NCBI RefSeq assembly: GCF_003073045.1
Contig: NC_037598.1
Location: 25,605,822-25,669,821 of the forward strand
From: Pomacea canaliculata
Lineage: Eukaryota; Mollusca; Gastropoda; Architaenioglossa; Ampullariidae
DNA length: 64,000 bases
Reading direction: 5' to 3'
Shown one piece after another: positions 58,474-64,000 of this stretch. Both the position numbers and the translations under genes were made by a program. The notes beneath the pieces are model-generated. The model saw nothing but the letters and a program-made list of their open reading frames with translations, did no database searches and was not told the DNA's origin. Position 1 is the stretch's first letter, and each line of letters starts with the position of its first letter.

Positions 58474-59559
58474 CTGAAGGCAAAACAAATTTGTTTGTCA
58501 ATATAAACAAAGTTTGCCAAGCTGAGACAGGTCTCTGTCAAGGTGGAAACAATTTCTCAAGGGGACAAGTTTGTTTGTCAATACCAGGAGTGTCAGTGTA
58601 AGACAAGGGAAGATGAGGGTGGGGCCAGCAGCTCCCATCTCAGGGCAAAGCAGTGATGCTATGAACAGGTGTTGTAAGAAGGTGTTGTACTTGTATACAC
58701 ATACAGCATAAGACGAGCGTGGCCGAGATGTTACTCCAGGCCAGCCAATCATCAATGTGTGTATTGATGACAAGCGCCTCATCGTTGCGCACGCGAACTG
58801 CCTCAAAGTTCGATAATCTGGCATGTTGTGAGTGGCAGTTAGCAGGACCAGCATGGCGTGACTCATCCATTCTCTGACATTAACCTGCCACCTTTTCTCT
58901 AACCACCTCAGCGTCTATCAATCTTCACGGTGCACTGGAGAAACCTGAAAGTGTCGTGTAGACTGAACGCCATGTTTCGTATTTCTGACTGTCATGAAAC
59001 CAAACATTTGCCAAATTATAAATCATTTTTTGTATGTCATATATAGATATGGTATTGTGTATTAGCTAATTACTGGAAAACTGGTTTAAGGAAAGTTTGA
59101 CAGGAAACACTAGCCACTAGTATGTGCAGACTTAATACATCGTGAATACTGTCTTAATGCCGTTCTTAACAGGGCAAAGGGCAGAGAAACGTCCCCCCCT
59201 CACCGAAGTATTAGTAAGTTCCATTATACTGGCAAAAGTAATGTCAGTGTAGTGGTAGAGACGTCTGGACTTAGACAAACATGTTGTTCCCATACTGCAA
59301 GTGTTTGCCCAGAACCACTGGTGTCCTGTGACCTTTACACCTGTACCAAATGTTTATCAAAGGTTCGCCAACGTTTGTCCTGTTAAGAGCGGCCGTTAAG
59401 GTTATTTTCACAAAGCCACATATCTGGATGTAAACACTTCTGACCTTCTGAGCATCTATGGCGATCTGAAATAAAAACAAAAATTCTCAAAATGTAGATA
59501 TTTCCTGCAATGGCGTCTTGGACGTATCAAAGACTGACTAGACGGGATTGCCTATTGCC

Positions 59560-59635
59560 TATCATCTACTGTCTATTGCCTATTGCCTATCATCTACTGT
59601 CTATTGCCTATCATCTACTGTTTATTGCCTATTGC
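59560..59635 (+). repeat. Minisatellite tattgcctatcatctactgtc
   Basis: Three to four copies of a unit of about 20-28 bp mixing tattgcc and tatcatctactgtc. Confidence 0.8.
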
Positions 59636-59828
59636 TGTCCTACAAGGATTTAAAGGAAAAGCCAAGTGACGGTCTGGGCTTAAATGTTAGGCAGTGACGT
59701 TTAGAACGTCAGGTTTACTTTCATTACGGTGTAGATAAACATTAAAGCGTTGACTCCTTGTTTTACGCACTGCGTAATGTGCAGTAACTCTAGCGGTGTC
59801 AGAAAATCACCTGTTCTACTGGCCCTGG

Positions 59829-59930
59829 GCGTGACGTAACGCACGACGTTTAACATATAGCTTAACGTGTGTGGAAGGGCTGGCGTGACGTAACGCACGA
59901 CGTTTAAATATAGCTTAACGTGTGACGGAA
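59829..59930. repeat. Two-copy 54-bp tandem repeat with TGACGTAACG motifs
   Basis: gcgtgacgtaacgcacgacg and the following gtttaa(cat)atagcttaacgtgtg repeat at 59829 and 59883. Further TGACGT sites follow to about 60100. Confidence 0.8.
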
Positions 59931-61259
59931 TGATTGGCGTAACATGGCATGACGTGGTCAAATGATGTGGGAACCTTCTTAACTAGGCACGTGAAGCTGT
60001 GAGTGACGTTTACTAAGCACGTGACGTCATGGAGGAAGCTTAGCAGTCAAACAGCCGACGTAATGTATGACGCATAACCAAGGATGTGACGCAGTGTATG
60101 ACCCTTCAGTCAGTCAGTCGCTGTGGGAGCACGTGGATGGACAGGGGAGCTGACAAGGCCCGCCACTCTCTCCTGTCGTGGACGACGGTGAGCAGACCCT
60201 GCAGGATGACCATCCAGTCCTTCGCGTTCATGAGCCAGTTCTTGCTTTAGCACCGCGTTGCTGACTGACCTTCTTCCAGGATACCTTGAAGGATAGTGAT
60301 CGACAAAACGTCATCTGGGGTCACATGAACACCAGCCCATCTTGCGCCGCTTTACCGTTGCAACTAGAGAGATCCTAGTGTTCTACGAGTGTAGAGATTG
60401 GGTCACGTGCAAAGCCATTTGCCTCATGCTCCCTGTATGAGACCCCGACTGTCGAATGCCTTGTGAAGTCTGTAACACTGTGCGAGAGATTTCACTGGTT
60501 ATGCCGGAGTCTCTCCTTCCCTGGTCCGACATTGGGCCTCAGTCCTGTCCTGCCTAGCTACCTTCATCCCTCTCCTGATGGCACAGTTCACTTCTTCATA
60601 TTTGGAAGCTGTTTCGGATTTGCTTTTTCTTTCTCTTCAAGGTCCTAACAGAGATCTAGGATGTCGTTCAGGGCCCATGGTTGTTTGTTCTTTCTTTGAT
60701 ACAGTAGTACCTCCTAGACCTTGCTTTGTAACCAAGGATGTAACATGGACACAAGAGATGTGCAATGCTCATTAGACGCAAAGAACATCATATTAAATGG
60801 GGGGGGGATGCTGCCACATGGACATTTTTTTCACGCTTTTTCTTTTCGACTGGTGAAACCAGTTTTAGATTGGCTCTCTCTGTGTCACACACCCACCCAC
60901 ACACCCACCCACACAAAATAAAATGTCTTTATAAGAGTTAATAGGAGACGATGCCATAAATGCCATCCACAACTGCGCAGAGAAACAATTTGTAACGCTC
61001 ATTTTTAAATTCGCTTCCTGGTTAATGGACTAAGATAAATTCAGAGTAAAGAAAAAATTAAAAAGAAACACCAAGTACTTACTTTTGAATATTGTGAGGG
61101 TAACGAGAAAACTTGTAATGCTTGTAATGAGAACTGCACAACAGAGGACAAAAGAGCGAAGTTGGCAAAGTCAGGTACAATGAGCACACCCGGGGTACAG
61201 CACAGGATGTGATATATATGTATGTAACATGGCGGCCCACAAGATACAGCAAGCTGTAA

Positions 61260-61470
61260 GCACACACACACGCAGGCCACCAATATACTTCACACACATA
61301 CACAGAAACATAAATACACATATACACACGCCTACAGTCCTCTCTCTCTCACACACACACACGCATGCATGCAGTCAGGCATACAGTCAGGAAATACAAT
61401 CACGCGCATAAACGTTCTCTTGCCGCAAATACTATCACACAGACACACAAACAACACACACAGAACTCAC
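61260..61470 (+). repeat. CA-rich simple-sequence region
   Basis: Interrupted (CA)n tracts such as cacacacacgcag and cacacacacacacgcatgca. The hydrophobic Cys-rich frames on the minus strand are artefacts of (TG)n. Confidence 0.8.
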
Positions 61471-63331
61471 GTCTAAGATATAATCCTTTGATTCCCTTCA
61501 TTTTCTCGCATTTTTATCCAAGGAAGTCCAGTGGACAAGGCTGGTGCGAAGATGCATGACCGCCGCCTCCTTGTAAAGACAGAAAAACAGAACGAACAGA
61601 GGCGTGAGAACTTTAACCTGCACATAACCTCTTCTGTCTGTTAAAGAGGTCAGTCCTCATTCTATGTACAGATTGTCAGGTGGCTGAAGACAACTGGCCA
61701 GACATGGCTCTGAGCATGTTGTAAGAACGGTTCGAATCTCAGGTGAGACTAACATGAGACTAACCCATCACACTCACCTATGAATTCGGTGTCAGCAGGG
61801 TCCTAGCCTGTCACACATGGCTCCGAGTTCTCAGACAGTTTCCCCGATATTCAGACACAAACAAGGGACGGGTGTCAAGTTACCCCGAGTCCAGGATGTA
61901 CCCGTTATTGACAGTTCTGGGTCTGTCTGAGTTTCAACACCGCTAACTCAAGAAATCAGTCCAGTACACTCCACCTCAAGGAGACGGGGTATGAGAAACA
62001 TGTCTCAGTTCGTCCTCACCGTGTCACGGGCCTGATTCGCTGTTCACTGTGTCGGAAAGTAACTCGATATGATGGTGTGAGCCTCGCCACCCGGGAGTAG
62101 AACAGACTGGTGTCTGACAGGTAGGTCGGTTAAGGACAAAGCTTTCGAGTAATCGTCGGTAGACATTTGATAGTCTGACTGAAGATGTGTCTGTCTCTGT
62201 CCCCTCACACACGCACGTGTACACACACGATGAGAATGCGACAGCAGGAGGACTGCATGCATCAAAAGAAGAGAGAAAGTGTGTGTGAGTGTGTGTGAAA
62301 TCAGCTTCTAAACTTTACCAAACGATTGTAGAGTTTACCGTTTAATGCTTTTGCCCGGCGGATGAGAATCCCGACCACAAGACTTGTGAAATGTGAGATA
62401 CACCTGCAGAATTAATATTTGAATTACATGTTGACTGTTATGATGTCAACACAGGGCGATAGAGAGATTTAGTATTCTCCTTACTTCTGCTTTTTTGTTC
62501 GAGTCTGTTCATGCGTGCGTACCTGTATGTGCCGAGGAGGAAAAGATGAAGAAAGATGAGAGTGTGGAGAGGTGTGTGTAGGGGAGGGGAAGACATTTTA
62601 CTTTTTAGTATGGCTGTAACATGTCTGTAATTGGAGTCAGTGTCACCTAAGGTTTCCTTTGGTAGTGACTGCGACCTCACACGACCTGCTTTTCCACCCT
62701 GAAATCCGACCGATGAAGCCGATTGTGAGAAGAAATGTGTCCGGGCTCTCAAAAACGTCCCCCATCTGTCTACGTCATCAACCGACCTACGCGCGACTGA
62801 CCCAGGAAAATTAGCATATCAACTATGCTGGCTTTTAAGTATGGTTGGAAAATGAATGTGAAGTCCTCAGTGGTGTCAGGACTTTGCGACTTCTGACCAC
62901 ACGGCGAAGATAACTTGCTACAAGAGTGGTATCGAAAGAATGAAGCATTCTGCACTGCAAGCTTTTGGACATGTCAGCCGTTAAATAAAGTCACGAGAAG
63001 CTGTACTAGAGGGGTGAACAAAGGGACTGAACTCTGGTCTCGTGCTTACGTAATTCTCCGAACTGGGTTGTCTTATCCTACAAAGTCTTTTCCCAATGTT
63101 CATTTATATAAATCCTGGAAAAAATTTTAAAACTTGAAAAATCATCAAATTCTGCATGTTGAAAATTTGTGTTTGGTCAGTTGTAATCACAAATTTAATG
63201 ATCATAGTGTGTGTAGCTGAACTTTGTGGAAATTGCTTTTAAAGTTTCTGAATTTGCATCTTGTGTCGCTGACACTGTGGGCCAACAGGAATGTTTGTCA
63301 GTTTTTGGTGAAGCTGCAAGTCACAGAAAAT

Positions 63332-63493
63332 AAGGTGACCAGACGTCCCGCATTTGGCGGGACAGTCCCGCTTTTGACCTCGTGTCCCGCCTGAATATCG
63401 GTGTCCGCTTTCTGGCTTTCTGGCAAGTCTATAAAATGTCCAAAAATCACTTTTTTCGACGTTTTTGACGGTGACTAAACGTCTGGTCACCTT
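63332..63493 (+). mobile_element. 162-bp MITE with 9-bp target-site duplication
   Basis: Terminal inverted repeats AAGGTGACCAGACGT and its complement ACGTCTGGTCACCTT bound the element. ACAGAAAAT occurs directly outside both ends (63323-63331 and 63494-63502). Inside is a sub-terminal hairpin-like 'cccgcatttggcgggacagtcccgc'. No ORF. A 9-bp duplication points to a Mutator-like mobiliser; an 8-bp hAT reading cannot be ruled out. Confidence 0.85.
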
Positions 63494-63502
63494 ACAGAAA
63501 AT

Positions 63503-64000
63503 GAAACAATAAGGTCACGGTCATAATTCTTCTCTTTTTCTTCATGTTCTCTCCGGGGACTGCTGTGTTTGTGAAGTCTGCGGCTGGAAAAATCTGTCGT
63601 ACATCTTCCATCTCTGACAGTTCCTCCACTTCATGTTATATCTTCTTTATCCTTTTTTTCCTCCTCACTTGACCCCACAGTAATCACAACATCTTGAGCA
63701 TCTGCTCATGAAGGATAATAATTCATAACTAACCAAGCACAGAATTCACGGAACATGATTTTTCAAATTCACTAGACGCAAACTTGCCAGGGAGAGATTC
63801 CGAAGTAAGAAAGAAACAGAAAGAGAAATAAAACAAGAAAGAAATATACGACGTTAAAGAAAAAAATCCACCCTCTCAAAAACATTTGGGAATTGTTTCC
63901 TCTTCCATAAGCCGAGTCCATGTTTTTTTAAACCATTAGATAGCACACAGGATGGTGACTGATTTAGTCTGTACCTGTAATTTAAGCAGTCAATGAACTG
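63503..64000. other. Right edge, nothing recognised
   Basis: Low-complexity purine-rich and AT-rich sequence. No exon supported. Confidence 0.35.

Larger units (their letters stand above)
58474..63322. other. Repeat-rich stretch, no supported exon
   Basis: The missing N-terminal exons of the B3GAT-like gene may lie here, but no frame shows a clear type II anchor with splice sites. Open frames at 58640-58870 and 59271-59480 (minus) were considered and not supported. CA-rich microsatellite DNA occupies 61260-61460. Confidence 0.35.

Noticed and set aside
58640-58870. Candidate N-terminal anchor exon of the B3GAT-like gene
   Set aside because: It has a weak hydrophobic stretch but no start, acceptor and donor that fit the phase at 58473.
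59271-59480. Possible short exon after gtttttatttcag on the minus strand
   Set aside because: A good acceptor, but only about 21 coding bases before the next donor-like site and no family match.

Overview
The window is animal nuclear DNA, most likely from a mollusc and probably a gastropod. It has short exons separated by long AT-rich introns with GT-AG boundaries, many microsatellites, tRNA-derived SINEs, an APE-type LINE and several small DNA transposons. No bacterial-style operons, rRNA genes or CRISPR arrays are visible. The species call is an inference from repeat style and gene content.

Region 1 to 14.1 kb holds small genes for single-pass membrane proteins. A plus-strand three-exon gene (1581-5181) encodes about 101 residues. 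Two minus-strand paralogues (exons about 8.06-10.06 kb and 13.02-13.89 kb) lie in a tandem segmental duplication that also copied the promoter and the 3' flank. All three have a short hydrophilic first exon ending in phase 2 and a second exon that opens with the membrane helix.

Region 19.3 to 37.3 kb is one large minus-strand gene for a TRPV-type cation channel (Nanchung/OCR-like). Ankyrin repeats lie at high coordinates; the pore and cytoplasmic tail lie at low coordinates. Its introns contain a 5'-truncated LINE fragment, an internally deleted hAT transposon with an 8-bp target duplication, a SPIN-like hAT MITE with an 8-bp duplication, a truncated second MITE and a SINE fragment. At about 37.3 kb a promoter-like segment separates it from a plus-strand gene, coding 39.08-40.70 kb, for a PI-PLC X-domain protein of 324 residues.

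Region 40.7 to 50 kb is a repeat array. Five diverged minus-strand copies of a short ORF family (about 97-115 residues; basic N terminus, then a CxxC...CxxC zinc-ribbon-like end) alternate with shared promoter-like and spacer modules. One spacer was split by a 4.5 kb insertion flanked by a 10-bp duplication. That insertion is a nearly complete LINE (endonuclease plus reverse transcriptase, one frame break) joined at its 5' side to an intronless BTB-domain sequence. This array and the composite insertion are the least explained parts of the window.

Region 50 to 64 kb holds a minus-strand gene for a GT43 beta-1,3-glucuronosyltransferase (B3GAT-like; exons found 53.59-58.47 kb, N-terminal exons not found), then repeat-rich DNA and a 162-bp MITE with a 9-bp target duplication. 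Two conserved host genes each carry an exon whose length is one base off, and the 8-9 kb paralogue carries a one-base frame break in its C-terminal repeat, so small assembly indels should be suspected before calling these genes broken.
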